Part shown: one piece after another, positions 35,002-42,803 of the stretch
How the letters are laid out: the number at the start of each line of letters is the position of its first letter
Position numbering within the stretch: position 1 is the first letter of the stretch
Source: CAWCGU01 sp963795195
GTDB taxonomy: Bacteria > Actinomycetota > Thermoleophilia > Solirubrobacterales > 70-9
DNA: 64,000 bases
Direction of reading: 5' to 3'
Assembly: GCA_963795195.1 (NCBI GenBank)
Contig: CAWCGU010000006.1
Location: 372,001 to 436,000 of the forward strand
Translations under genes and position numbers: made by a program
Notes under the pieces: model-generated
Told to the model about the DNA's origin: nothing
Seen by the model: only the letters and a program-made list of their open reading frames with translations
Database searches by the model: none

Positions 35002-36348
35002 TTATACCTGCGCGGCGGGCGCTCGCCCGCCAGGTCTGGACCGCTGTGACCGGGTGATGTAGTCGATGATCAGCGGAACGCCCTCCCAGCCATAGGTCTC
35101 CCGCAACCTGTTTTCGAGGTGGAAGGCCCAGTCGCGCGAGATCAGGCCGCGATTGTTGACCTGGATCGCAAAGCGCGGCGGGGACGTTTCGAACTGCGCG
35201 GCGTACAGGAGCCGCAAGCGTTTGCCGCGTTTTACGGGAGGCGGGCGATGGGCGACAAGGTCGGAGATGAAGCGGTTGAGTTCAGGCGTCGGCACGCGGC
35301 GGGCGCGCAAATCGGCGAGCCGGATCGCCTCGCGAAGCAGGTCTGCCATGTTGCGCCCCGTGAGCGCCGAGGCCGTGATCACCTTCGGGCGCAGGCGGAT
35401 CCGTGTCTCCAGGCGCGCGCGGGCGTCTTCGAGGTCCGTCTCCCCCACGTCCCACTTGTTGAGCGCAACCAGGGTCGCGCATCCGCTGACCTTGGCGAGC
35501 TCCGCCACCCGCAGGTCTTCGGCGGTGACGCCCTCGGCGGCGTCGCAGACCACGATCGCGACGTCAGACCGAGCTGCGGCACGCTCGGATCGCAGCTGCG
35601 AGTAGTAGTCGATCGAACCGGAAAGCTTCGTACGCCGGCGCAGGCCGGCTGTGTCGACAAGGACCAGCCGCCGCCCCTCGAACTCGAGTCGCGTGTCGAT
35701 GGAGTCGCGAGTGGTTCCCGCGAGTTCGGAGACGATCACCCGGTCGGCGCCGAGCAGGCGGTTGACCATCGACGACTTGCCGACGTTCGGGCGGCCGATG
35801 ATCGCCAGGCGTATCTCCTCCTCGCCAGGATCGCCGGCGCCGGGGACGGCCGCCGCGATCTCGGCGACTCGGTCGAGCAGGTCGCCGGTGCCGAGCCCCT
35901 GCGCGGCCGAGGTTGGGAGCGGATCGCCGAGCCCCAGCGAGTAGAGCTCGGCGGCCAGTGGCTCATCCTGGACGCGGTCGATCTTGTTGGCGACGACGAT
36001 CACGGGAACCTTGGCGCCGCGCAGCAGCCTGCCGACCTCGGCGTCACCCGGCCCGAGCCCGCTCTTGGCGTCGACGATCAGCAGGATCCCGTCGGCGTCG
36101 GCGATCGCCTCACGTGCCTGGTGCTGGACGGCGCGCGAAAGGCTGTCCTCGGCGGCAAGGTCGACTCCGCCCGTGTCGATCAGGTCGAAGCGGACGCCAT
36201 TCCACTCGCATTCGATCGCCTTGCGGTCACGTGTGACCCCGGCCTCGGAATGGACGACCGCCTCGCGGCCACCCGCAAGGCGGTTGATCAGCGTCGACTT
36301 GCCGGCGTTGGGGAATCCGACAACGACGATCTGGGGAAGGCGGCTCAT
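35002..36348 (-). CDS. der: Ribosome assembly GTPase Der (EngA)
   Basis: 448 residues. Two tandem G domains: the first with GFPNAGKSTLINRL, DTGGVD and NKID; the second with GRPNVGKSSMVNRL, DTAGLRRR and NKWD. A C-terminal KH-like domain follows (about residues 355-440). Required for 50S subunit maturation. The first P-loop has Phe-Pro-Asn-Ala where Arg-Pro-Asn-Val is usual. ATG overlaps the cmk stop (ATGA); cmk-der adjacency is conserved. Confidence 0.97.
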   Translation of the reverse strand: MSRLPQIVVVGFPNAGKSTLINRLAGGREAVVHSEAGVTRDRKAIECEWNGVRFDLIDTGGVDLAAEDSLSRAVQHQAREAIADADGILLIVDAKSGLGPGDAEVGRLLRGAKVPVIVVANKIDRVQDEPLAAELYSLGLGDPLPTSAAQGLGTGDLLDRVAEIAAAVPGAGDPGEEEIRLAIIGRPNVGKSSMVNRLLGADRVIVSELAGTTRDSIDTRLEFEGRRLVLVDTAGLRRRTKLSGSIDYYSQLRSERAAARSDVAIVVCDAAEGVTAEDLRVAELAKVSGCATLVALNKWDVGETDLEDARARLETRIRLRPKVITASALTGRNMADLLREAIRLADLRARRVPTPELNRFISDLVAHRPPPVKRGKRLRLLYAAQFETSPPRFAIQVNNRGLISRDWAFHLENRLRETYGWEGVPLIIDYITRSQRSRPGGRAPAAQV

Positions 36349-36983
36349 GCCAGACCCCTCTGCTCGGCAAGCTCAACAACGGCCGTCACGACCTCTGCGA
36401 CCGTCAGTGCGGTGGTGTCGAGCTCGACGGCGTCGGCCGCGGCGACGAGGGGGCTGTGGTCGCGGGCCGTGTCACGAGCGTCGCGGTCGCGGATGGCGGC
36501 GGCGACGGCCATGCCTTCCTCACCCGTCTGCGCGGCGCGCCGGCGGGCGCGCTCGTCGACGTCGGCGGTGAGGAACACCTTCAACGGCGACTCCGGGCTG
36601 ACGACGGTTCCGATGTCCCGCCCCTCGGCGACATAGCGGCCGCTCTCGATCAGAGCGCGCTGCTGGTCGACCATCGCTTCGCGGACTGCCGGGTGCGCGG
36701 CAACGAGGGAGGCAGCAGCCGATACCTCCGGTGTGCGAATCGCCTCGCCGACGTCCTGGCCGTCGATCTCGACGACCGGACCCGAGAGCCGCAGCGGCAA
36801 CTCCCGCGCGAGACCTCCCAGGCGGCCACCGTCTGCCGGGTCGATGCCCTGCTGCATCGCCGCAAGCGCGACGCTGCGGTACATCGCCCCGGAGTCGAGA
36901 TACGTCCAGCCGAGCGCCTTGGCGACGGCGCGTGCCACAGTTGATTTCCCGGACCCCGCAGGCCCGTCGATCGCGATAACCAT
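36345..36983 (-). CDS. cmk: Cytidylate kinase
   Basis: 212 residues from the ATG at 36983 (MVIAIDGPAGSGKSTVARAVAKALG, P-loop). YLDSGAMYRSVAL, AEGRDIGTVV and RRAAQTGEEG are CMK signatures. It phosphorylates CMP and dCMP. The frame is open upstream, but that part overlaps the start of the divergent cupin gene and has no family similarity. Confidence 0.96.
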   Translation of the reverse strand: MVIAIDGPAGSGKSTVARAVAKALGWTYLDSGAMYRSVALAAMQQGIDPADGGRLGGLARELPLRLSGPVVEIDGQDVGEAIRTPEVSAAASLVAAHPAVREAMVDQQRALIESGRYVAEGRDIGTVVSPESPLKVFLTADVDERARRRAAQTGEEGMAVAAAIRDRDARDTARDHSPLVAAADAVELDTTALTVAEVVTAVVELAEQRGLA

Positions 36984-37058
36984 GCCGCTGAGGGTAGGGG
37001 GATGCTTCGGTGATGGGCAGGTGTAGGGTTGATGGAGAGCCGGCAACGAGGAGACCTG

Positions 37059-37385
37059 ATGCAGACCTGGGACATTGCGAAGATGGACGTTCAACCGCAC
37101 CAACCTCAGGTGCTGGACTCGGAGTCCGAGGGCAGGGCGATCGTCATCAACCTGCCCGCTGGAGAGCTCCTCAGCGAACACCAGGTTCACGAGCGCGCCT
37201 GGCTGGTCGTGGCCGCCGGGGCAATCGAGATCTCAGGACCGAACGGCGAGAGCGCACGCGGCGCAACCGGCATGCTGACCGTGTTCGACCCTAACGAGCG
37301 CCGTGAGATCAAGGCAACCGAGGATGCCCGCCTGTTGCTTGTGCTCTCCCCCTGGCCCGGCGAGGGACACCCGAGCCAGCACTGA
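37059..37385 (+). CDS. Cupin-fold small protein
   Basis: 108 residues from the ATG at 37059, which has a good ribosome-binding site (GAGGAG, 6 bases upstream). INLPAGELLSEHQVHERAWLVVAAGAIEISGPNG and a later ARLLLVLSPWPGEGH form one small beta-barrel. The His-containing EHQVHE segment fits cupin metal motif 1. It is the only plus-strand gene inside the scpA-der block, divergent from cmk and convergent with aroA (6 bases between stops). Function unknown. Confidence 0.82.
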   Translation: MQTWDIAKMDVQPHQPQVLDSESEGRAIVINLPAGELLSEHQVHERAWLVVAAGAIEISGPNGESARGATGMLTVFDPNERREIKATEDARLLLVLSPWPGEGHPSQH

Positions 37386-37391
37386 CCGGTC

Positions 37392-38690
37392 TCAGGGGAT
37401 GAGCGAACGCAGGTCGCGCTCGAACCCGGGGTAGCTGACCGCCGCCGCCTCCATCCCGACCACGTCGACGCCCGATTGCGAAGCAAGCCCCGCGACGGCG
37501 CCGAGCATCGCCAGACGATGGTCTCCATGCGAATCGATCGTCCCGCCGGGCAGAGCGCCGGCGCCCTCGATCACGAATCCGTCCTCGAGCGCGTCGATCT
37601 TGGCGCCGAGCCCGCGCAGGCCCTCGACGACGGTCGCGATCCGGTCCGATTCCTTGTGGCGCAGCTCGTCGGCGCCGGTCACTCTCGTTTCGCCCTCGGC
37701 GAAGCAGGCCAGCAACGCGACCAGAGGCAACTCGTCGATCGCAAGGGCGACCTCGTGAGAACCGACCTCGGTTCCGTTTAGCTCTGCGGCCCGAACGATC
37801 AGGTCGGCGGTGGGCTCGTCGCGGTCGCCCTCCTCGGTCTCGTGGTCCAGCTCGACCACCGCTCCCATTCGCAGAGCGATGTCGAGCAGGCCTATCCGGG
37901 TGTCGTTGACTCCGACCTCCGTGAGGCGAAGGTCGCTGCCCGGGACGATCAGCGCGGCGACGAGGAAGAAGGCTGCGGAGGAGAAGTCGGCCGGCACCTC
38001 AATCGGCCCCGATGAGATCGACTCCGCGGGAAAGACGGCGACGCTGTTGGCCGCGTTGACGATCTCAGCCCCCGCTGCGGCAAGCATGCGCTCGGTGTGA
38101 TCGCGGCTGGGGGCCGGCTCGAAGACCTCGGTCGGGCCGTCGCCAAGCAGCCCGGCCAGCAGCAGGCAGGACTTGACCTGGGCGCTGGCGACAGGCAGCT
38201 CGTACTCGATTCCCTCAAGGGGCGTCCGGGCTTCCAGCTCGAGCGGCGGCAGGCGGCCGTCGCGACAGGTCACCGAGGCCCCCATCAGGCGAAGCGGCGT
38301 TGCGATCCGGTCGACGGGCCGGCGCCGGATCGATTCGTCTCCGTCGAGTGTCCAGCGGCCCCGTGGCTGACCCGAAAGCCAGCCGGGCAGCAGCCGCATC
38401 AGGGTGCCGGCGTTGCCGACATCGATCCGTGCCGGCTGGGCGCCGCGAAGCCCGACGCCCTGGATCTCGAAGTCGACCCTGCCGTCAGCCTCCGCGCCGA
38501 TCTCGAGCCCCGCGCCAACCGCCCGCACCGCGTGGAGCGTCGAGCGCGTGTCGGCAGCGTCCAAATAGTTGGTGACGGCAGTCCGGCCCTCCCCCATCGC
38601 GCCAAGGATGGCCGCGCGATGGGATATCGACTTGTCGGGTGGAGGGCGCAGTTCACCCCGCAGTGGGCCGGAGGGCTCAAAGCGGGTCAC
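37392..38690 (-). CDS. aroA: 3-phosphoshikimate 1-carboxyvinyltransferase (EPSP synthase)
   Basis: 432 residues from the GTG at 38690, which overlaps the tyrA stop (GTGA). PPPDKSISHRAAILGAMGEG, GNAGTLMRLLPGWLSGQP, and RHKESDRI in the ADELRHKESDRIATVVEGL segment are the diagnostic shikimate-3-phosphate and PEP binding motifs. The GNAGTLMR motif is class-I-like (GNAGTAxR) with Leu-Met in place of Ala-x. Sixth step of the shikimate pathway. The frame extends upstream, but the GTG starts the family sequence. Confidence 0.95.
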   Translation of the reverse strand: MTRFEPSGPLRGELRPPPDKSISHRAAILGAMGEGRTAVTNYLDAADTRSTLHAVRAVGAGLEIGAEADGRVDFEIQGVGLRGAQPARIDVGNAGTLMRLLPGWLSGQPRGRWTLDGDESIRRRPVDRIATPLRLMGASVTCRDGRLPPLELEARTPLEGIEYELPVASAQVKSCLLLAGLLGDGPTEVFEPAPSRDHTERMLAAAGAEIVNAANSVAVFPAESISSGPIEVPADFSSAAFFLVAALIVPGSDLRLTEVGVNDTRIGLLDIALRMGAVVELDHETEEGDRDEPTADLIVRAAELNGTEVGSHEVALAIDELPLVALLACFAEGETRVTGADELRHKESDRIATVVEGLRGLGAKIDALEDGFVIEGAGALPGGTIDSHGDHRLAMLGAVAGLASQSGVDVVGMEAAAVSYPGFERDLRSLIP

Positions 38691-39794
38691 TGGCCGCTCG
38701 CCACCACGCTTACGTGGTGGCCGAGGCCACGCACCACCTCGGCCGCACGCTCGGCCTCGCCGCTGCCGGCGATCCACAGAGAGATCGCGCCGGTCCGCTC
38801 GTCGGCCGCTGGGTAGAGCGCCATGTCCTCGATGTTGACGCCGGCATGACCCAGGGCGAGGGCGATCTCGGCGACCGTGCCGGGCCGGTTCTCGACACCG
38901 ACTCTGAGCTCGCAGAGCGCCCCGCCGACTAGCTCGGATTCGAGCAGCAGCCGGCGATCTTCCCGGGCGCCCGAGTGCCAGCGCTCGAGCTCCATACGAT
39001 CACCACGGCGCAGCAGCTCCGAGATCTCCTGAAGACGCTCGACGACGCCGTCGACCTCGCGGGCAACCGCCTCGCCGTTGGCGGCGAGGATCCCAGCCCA
39101 GAGGGGCGGGTTGGCGCCGGCCACTCGGGTCGTGTCGCGAAAGCTGGGGCCGACCTCCGGAAGGTGCTCGGACTCTTCGGCGAGCGCCTCCCTCGCTTGA
39201 GCTACGAGCACATCGGCGAGCACGTGCGGAAGGTGGCTGACCGTCGGCCATCACCCGGTCGTGGGTCTTCGCCTCGATCGCCTGCGGACGGGCCCCGATC
39301 TCCGTGATCGCTCGTTGCAGCTTGTCGTAGTGGACGCCGCTGGAACTGCCCGTGGGAGTCAAGAACCAGCGTGCCCCCTCGAAGAGATCTTCGCGGGCGT
39401 TCTCGACCCCTGAGGTCTCGGCTCCGGCGAGCGGATGTCCGCCGATGAACCTTTCGGCCCCGGAGCGGCCGTCGATCGAGGCAACCAATTCAGCCTTGGT
39501 GGATCCGACATCGCTGACGACTGCATCCTGAGGTGATGCAGCCAGTGCCGCCACCACCAGATCCGGCAGGTCGGTGACCGGCGCAGCGCAGATGACGAGA
39601 TCCGCGCCGGCGCAGGCCGCGCCGATCGAGTCGGCGGCAACCCCGATCGCCTCGATTCGCTTGGCGGCCTCGAGCGTCGCGGGGTCGGAGTCGAACCCCG
39701 TCACCTCGGCACCGAGGCGCCGGCTCGCGGCAAGCCCGATCGAGCCGCCGACGAGTCCGACGCCGAGAACGGCGACCTTCACGATGTCCAGCAC
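38687..39794 (-). pseudogene. tyrA: Prephenate dehydrogenase TyrA with ACT domain, single-base frameshift
   Basis: About 368 residues in two frames. The N-terminal NAD domain is intact (VAVLGVGLVGGSIGLAA, VVSDVGSTKAEL, FIGGHPLAGAETSGVENA) up to EAKTHDRVMA. It then reads into nonsense (DGQPPSARARR), while the next frame gives TVSHLPHVLADVLVAQAREAL, the exact expected continuation, and goes on to an ACT domain (LRVGVENRPGTVAEIALALG). One surplus base lies at about 39236-39251. Everything else is preserved and the neighbours are intact, so a sequencing or assembly error is more likely than a real loss. Converts prephenate to 4-hydroxyphenylpyruvate for Tyr; the ACT domain suggests feedback control. 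Confidence 0.88.
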
Positions 39795-39813
39795 ATCGCC
39801 GGGCCGCCCGCGC

Positions 39814-40839
39814 TCAGACGGCGCTCAACTGCTTGCCCGCAACCTCCGCGACCCGCCGCAGCTGATCCGCGTACTCGGCGAAACGCTCGGTCGCGATCGC
39901 CTGCGGGCCGTCGCAGATGGCCTCGTCGGGCTGGTTGTGCACCTCGACAATGATGCCGTCCGCCCCAGCGGCCGCTGCGGCCAGTGACATCGGCCCGACC
40001 CAGTCGCGCCGGCCGGCGGCGTGGCTTGGGTCGACAACGATCGGCAGGTGGGTCATCTCGCGCAGCGCCGGAATGGCGAGCAGGTCGAGCGTGAACCGGT
40101 AGGCGGTCTCGTAGGTGCGGATACCGCGCTCGCAGAGCATCACCGACTCGTTGCCCTCCTTGAGGATGTACTCGGAGGCCATCAGCAGCTCTTCGAGCGT
40201 CGCCGAAAGGCCGCGCTTGAGCAGGGCCGGCACGCCGGAGCGACCGATCTCGGTCAGCAGGTTGTAGTTCTGCATGTTGCGAGCGCCGACCTGGATCACG
40301 TCGGCGACCTCGACGACGTCCTCGACGTCGCGAACGTCCATCAACTCGGTGACGATTGGGAGGCCCGTCTCGTCCTTGGCCGCCTGGAGCATCCGCAGGC
40401 CCTCTTGGCCCAGCCCCTGGAAGCTATACGGCGAGGTGCGAGGCTTGTAGGCGCCGCCACGGAGCATCGAAGCTCCGTTCTCGGCGACACAGCGGGCCAC
40501 CTCGAGCGTCTGGTCGAGACCCTCCACGGTGCACGGTCCGGCGATCAGCGAGAAATTGCCGCCGCCGACCTTGCGGCCGTCGATATCGAGCACGCTCGGC
40601 TCGCCCTTGCGGAATTGAGCGGAGGCCAGCTTGTATGGCTTCAGGATCGGTACGAGGTGATCAACACCAGGCGCCCCTTCGAGGCCCAGGTCCTGGACCC
40701 CGTCGCGGTCGCCGATGGCCCCGATCACGGTGAGCACCTCACCCTTGGAGATATGCGCCGAGCAGCCCACCGACTCCACCCGTGCGACCACGGCGCCGAT
40801 CTGGTCCTCGGTCGCCTCCGGTTTCATCACAATCATCAT
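39814..40839 (-). CDS. aroF: 3-deoxy-7-phosphoheptulonate synthase (DAHP synthase)
   Basis: 341 residues from the ATG at 40839, with a ribosome-binding site AAAGGA 8 bases upstream. The N-terminal ACT-like domain (MMIVMKPEATEDQIGAVVARV; SKGEVLTVIGAIGD) and the barrel with SLIAGPCTVEGLDQ, GGAYKPRTSPYSFQGLG and LPIVVDPSHAAGRRDWV identify the type I-beta enzyme. First committed step to aromatic amino acids. It is preceded by about 470 bases with a leader peptide and RNA stems (see separate entries), so its expression is probably attenuated by charged Tyr, Trp and Phe tRNA. Confidence 0.97.
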   Translation of the reverse strand: MMIVMKPEATEDQIGAVVARVESVGCSAHISKGEVLTVIGAIGDRDGVQDLGLEGAPGVDHLVPILKPYKLASAQFRKGEPSVLDIDGRKVGGGNFSLIAGPCTVEGLDQTLEVARCVAENGASMLRGGAYKPRTSPYSFQGLGQEGLRMLQAAKDETGLPIVTELMDVRDVEDVVEVADVIQVGARNMQNYNLLTEIGRSGVPALLKRGLSATLEELLMASEYILKEGNESVMLCERGIRTYETAYRFTLDLLAIPALREMTHLPIVVDPSHAAGRRDWVGPMSLAAAAAGADGIIVEVHNQPDEAICDGPQAIATERFAEYADQLRRVAEVAGKQLSAV

Positions 40840-40874
40840 TCGTCTGTTCCTTTCATAGCTGCAAATCCTATGTT

Positions 40875-40984
40875 TCTTTGGAGGCTCCCGGCGTAAACGG
40901 GAGCTGACCCGCAACGGGTCGGTCGGCGATGGCGCCCGGCTGGTGAGGCTATGGGGCGGCTGGAGAGCCGCGAGGCCGGACGCC
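40875..40984 (-). promoter_or_regulatory. Putative attenuator stems between the leader peptide and aroF
   Basis: Stem I pairs 40975-40984 with 40931-40940 (ten pairs, one G-U), enclosing a 6-bp hairpin (956-961/966-971). Stem II is GACCCG/CGGGTC (906-911/915-920). Stem III is GCTCCCG/CGGGAGC (884-890/898-904, 7-base loop), 25-30 bases before the aroF ribosome-binding site. The 3' strand of stem I contains CGGGCG, which can instead pair with CGCCCG inside the last leader codons (994-999), giving two exclusive folds chosen by ribosome position. Stem III lacks a clear U-run, so termination might be Rho-dependent or control might be translational. Confidence 0.65.
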
Positions 40985-41076
40985 TAGCTAAATCGGGCGA
41001 AGTACCAATACGTGTGCGCAGCGCGAGCGGCGCTCGGGGCGCTGGAGAGGCTCAGGATGCGCGAAACGCTGGTCAT
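40984..41076 (-). CDS. Aromatic-rich attenuation leader peptide for aroF
   Basis: 30 codons, too short for normal gene calls. It starts MTSVSRILSLSSAPSAARAA and ends HTYWYFARFS: two Tyr, one Trp and two Phe codons within the last ten residues, in a genome where such runs are rare. The ATG is 10 bases past a promoter -10 box, so the mRNA is nearly leaderless. The stop abuts RNA stem I, and aroF starts 145 bases further on. This is the layout of amino-acid leader peptides in which ribosome stalling at uncharged-tRNA codons controls the downstream gene. Not experimentally shown here. Confidence 0.8.
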   Translation of the reverse strand: MTSVSRILSLSSAPSAARAAHTYWYFARFS

Positions 41077-41086
41077 CGGACATGAG

Positions 41087-41115
41087 GTTGTAGCAGGCGC
41101 GCGACGATTGCACAA
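41087..41115 (-). promoter_or_regulatory. Promoter of the aroF leader transcript
   Basis: On the minus strand: -35 TTGTGC (41110-41115), 17-base spacer, -10 TACAAC (41087-41092), close to the sigma-70/HrdB consensus. The expected start point is about 2-4 bases before, or at, the leader ATG at 41076. It gives aroF-tyrA-aroA a promoter separate from hisC. Confidence 0.65.
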
Positions 41116-41194
41116 CCTCGTGGGCACCGAATAAACCAGGTTCGGCTCGGGGTTGTCGACTTATGGGTGCCCGGGGAACGACAAGTCGCCAGGC

Positions 41195-41323
41195 TCAGCC
41201 CCAGGGTCCGGTGACGGGGAAGACATGATCGCGGAACTCGAACTTGGCGACCGCAGCCAGGGCCGCGGGGAAGGCGACCGCGGCAAACGCAGCCGCCAGT
41301 GATGCGGCCCTACAGAACTTCAC
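41195..41323 (-). CDS. Possible 42-residue secreted peptide or gene remnant
   Basis: A GTG-started frame overlapping the last codons of hisC. It reads MKFCRAASLAAAFAAVAF followed by more Ala/Val, a good signal-peptide pattern, then KFEFRDHVFPVTGPWG and a stop. The HVFPVTGPxG end recalls the first residues of mature secreted M23-type peptidases in related bacteria (recalled, not checked), but no peptidase follows in any frame. It could be a real small secreted peptide, a remnant, or chance. The bases between it and the aroF promoter (41116-41194) show nothing else. Confidence 0.3.
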   Translation of the reverse strand: MKFCRAASLAAAFAAVAFPAALAAVAKFEFRDHVFPVTGPWG

Positions 41324-42401
41324 TCAGCGCCGAGATGAAGCGCTCGTTCTCTGCATGCGTCCCGTAGCTGACGCGGATGTGGCCGGGACCGCCCAGCGGG
41401 GTCCCGGCGCGGACGAGCACCCGGCGCTCGGCCAGGCCCTTGACGACGGCATCTTCGTCACGGTCCCCGAGCGAGAACCAGGTGAAGTTGGCCTGGCTCT
41501 CGGTCAGCTCGAACCCGAGGTCGGCGAGCTCGCTTTCGACCCAGATCCGCTCGACGATCGTGCGCTCCACACGCTCGGCGACGTCGTCGGAATGCAGCAC
41601 CGCCTCGGCGGCGGCTGCCTGCGCAATCGCGTTGACGCTGAAGGGCTGGCGGACGGCGTCGACAGCGGCGCGAAACTGGGGCGAGCCGAGCGCGTAGCCG
41701 ACCCGCAGGCCGGCGAGGCCGTAGACCTTGCTGAAGGTCCTCAGCAGAACCATCTGGGGGAACCGTCGTGCCAGGTCGACCGTGGTGTCGGGATCGTCAT
41801 TGAGCTGAAACTCGACGTAGGCCTCATCGACGATGACGGTTACGCGGTCGGGCACCCGGTCCAGGAACTCGGCGAGCTGTGCCGCGGGGATGTGCGTCCC
41901 CGTCGGGTTGTTCGGGTTGCAGACGAGAACGATCTGCGTGGCCGCCGTGACCTCGGCGAGCATCGCACTGAGGTCGTGGACTTCACCTTCTGCGAGGGGA
42001 ACCCGGATCTCGCGCGCACCCGAAAGCGGCGCCATGTACGGATAGATCGAAAACGATGGCCAGGCGTAGAGGATCTCGTCACCCGGCTCGCAGAGGGCCA
42101 GCGCGGCGGCGAGCAGGATCTCGCAGGAGCCGTTGGAGACGGCGATCCGCCCCGGCTCGGTGTCGAAGCGCTCGGCCAACCGGCGGCGCAGCAGCGTCGC
42201 GGCGGGATCCGGATAGCGGTTCGCCGCGCCGGCGGCACGCGCGATCGCGTCAGCCACCGCGGGGTGAGGTCCCTGAGGAGACTCGTTGGAGGCGAGCTGC
42301 GCGATCTTGCCCGCCGCAACCTGCTCAGGAGCCTGGCCGTCGGGGACGCCGGCCCGGTAGCCGGGAATCTGCTGCAACTTCTGAGCGAAGGTCACGGTCA
42401 T
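41310..42401 (-). CDS. hisC: Histidinol-phosphate/aromatic aminotransferase
   Basis: 363 residues, class II-type PLP aminotransferase. LASNESPQGPHPAVADAI, VSNGSCEILLAAALAL, CNPNNPTGTHIP, VDEAYVEF and the PLP Lys in RTFSKVYGLAGLRVGYA are all present. HisC-type sequence; in an aroH-aroF-tyrA-aroA cluster it could serve Phe and Tyr transamination as well as, or instead of, His synthesis. No other his gene is in the window. It starts 21 bases after aroH. Confidence 0.92.
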   Translation of the reverse strand: MTVTFAQKLQQIPGYRAGVPDGQAPEQVAAGKIAQLASNESPQGPHPAVADAIARAAGAANRYPDPAATLLRRRLAERFDTEPGRIAVSNGSCEILLAAALALCEPGDEILYAWPSFSIYPYMAPLSGAREIRVPLAEGEVHDLSAMLAEVTAATQIVLVCNPNNPTGTHIPAAQLAEFLDRVPDRVTVIVDEAYVEFQLNDDPDTTVDLARRFPQMVLLRTFSKVYGLAGLRVGYALGSPQFRAAVDAVRQPFSVNAIAQAAAAEAVLHSDDVAERVERTIVERIWVESELADLGFELTESQANFTWFSLGDRDEDAVVKGLAERRVLVRAGTPLGGPGHIRVSYGTHAENERFISALSEVL

Positions 42402-42422
42402 GAATCGAAATGCTAGAGCGCG

Positions 42423-42803
42423 CTACTGAGCGGCTTCGAGATCGGCGCGCAGAGCCTGCGCGGCGCCGAGATAGACGTGCCCGGGCTCGGTGTCGGCCGG
42501 GGCGTAGTAGTGAACGAGCACGCGGATGATCCGCTCCATCGACCCGGGCACGGGCACCTCGCGGGCACACAGCAGCGGCACCGAGCTCAGACCCACCGCC
42601 CGAGCCGCGACCGCGGGAAATTCGGCGTTGAGGTCGTCGGTGCAGGTGAAGATGCAGCTGACCATCTGCTCCGGCGCCAGGATGTTGCGGGCCATCAGCT
42701 CGCGCATCAGCTCCTCGGTTGCGTCGAGGATCGCGTTGCGCTCGTTGCCCTCGGCCTGAACGGCGCCGCGTACCGCCCAAAGCCTCTCGGTGGATCCGCT
42801 CAT
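42423..42803 (-). CDS. aroH: Chorismate mutase, AroH class
   Basis: 126 residues, trimeric AroH-type mutase. RLWAVRGAVQAEGNERNAILDATEELM, SCIFTCTDDLNAEFPAVAAR, PVPGSMERIIRVLVHYYA contain the expected Arg residues of the active site. Converts chorismate to prephenate for Phe and Tyr. The ATG overlaps the rluB stop (ATGA). The rluB-aroH-hisC order links RNA modification and aromatic synthesis genes on one strand. Confidence 0.95.
   Translation of the reverse strand: MSGSTERLWAVRGAVQAEGNERNAILDATEELMRELMARNILAPEQMVSCIFTCTDDLNAEFPAVAARAVGLSSVPLLCAREVPVPGSMERIIRVLVHYYAPADTEPGHVYLGAAQALRADLEAAQ

Noticed and set aside
38687..39794. Programmed ribosomal frameshift as the explanation for tyrA
   Set aside because: No slippery heptamer or stimulating stem is evident, and TyrA is not known to use frameshifting; an indel error is simpler.
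40884..40904. Classical Rho-independent terminator at stem III upstream of aroF
   Set aside because: The stem is strong but is followed by CTCCAAAGAAAC on the minus strand, not a U-run, so I keep it only as part of a putative attenuator.
40840..41309. RNase P RNA, tmRNA or SRP RNA in the aroF upstream gap
   Set aside because: None of the conserved core sequences (GAGGAAAGTCCGG, ACAGAA, the tmRNA tag region, GGAAGGAAGCA) are present on either strand; the leader-peptide reading explains the gap better.
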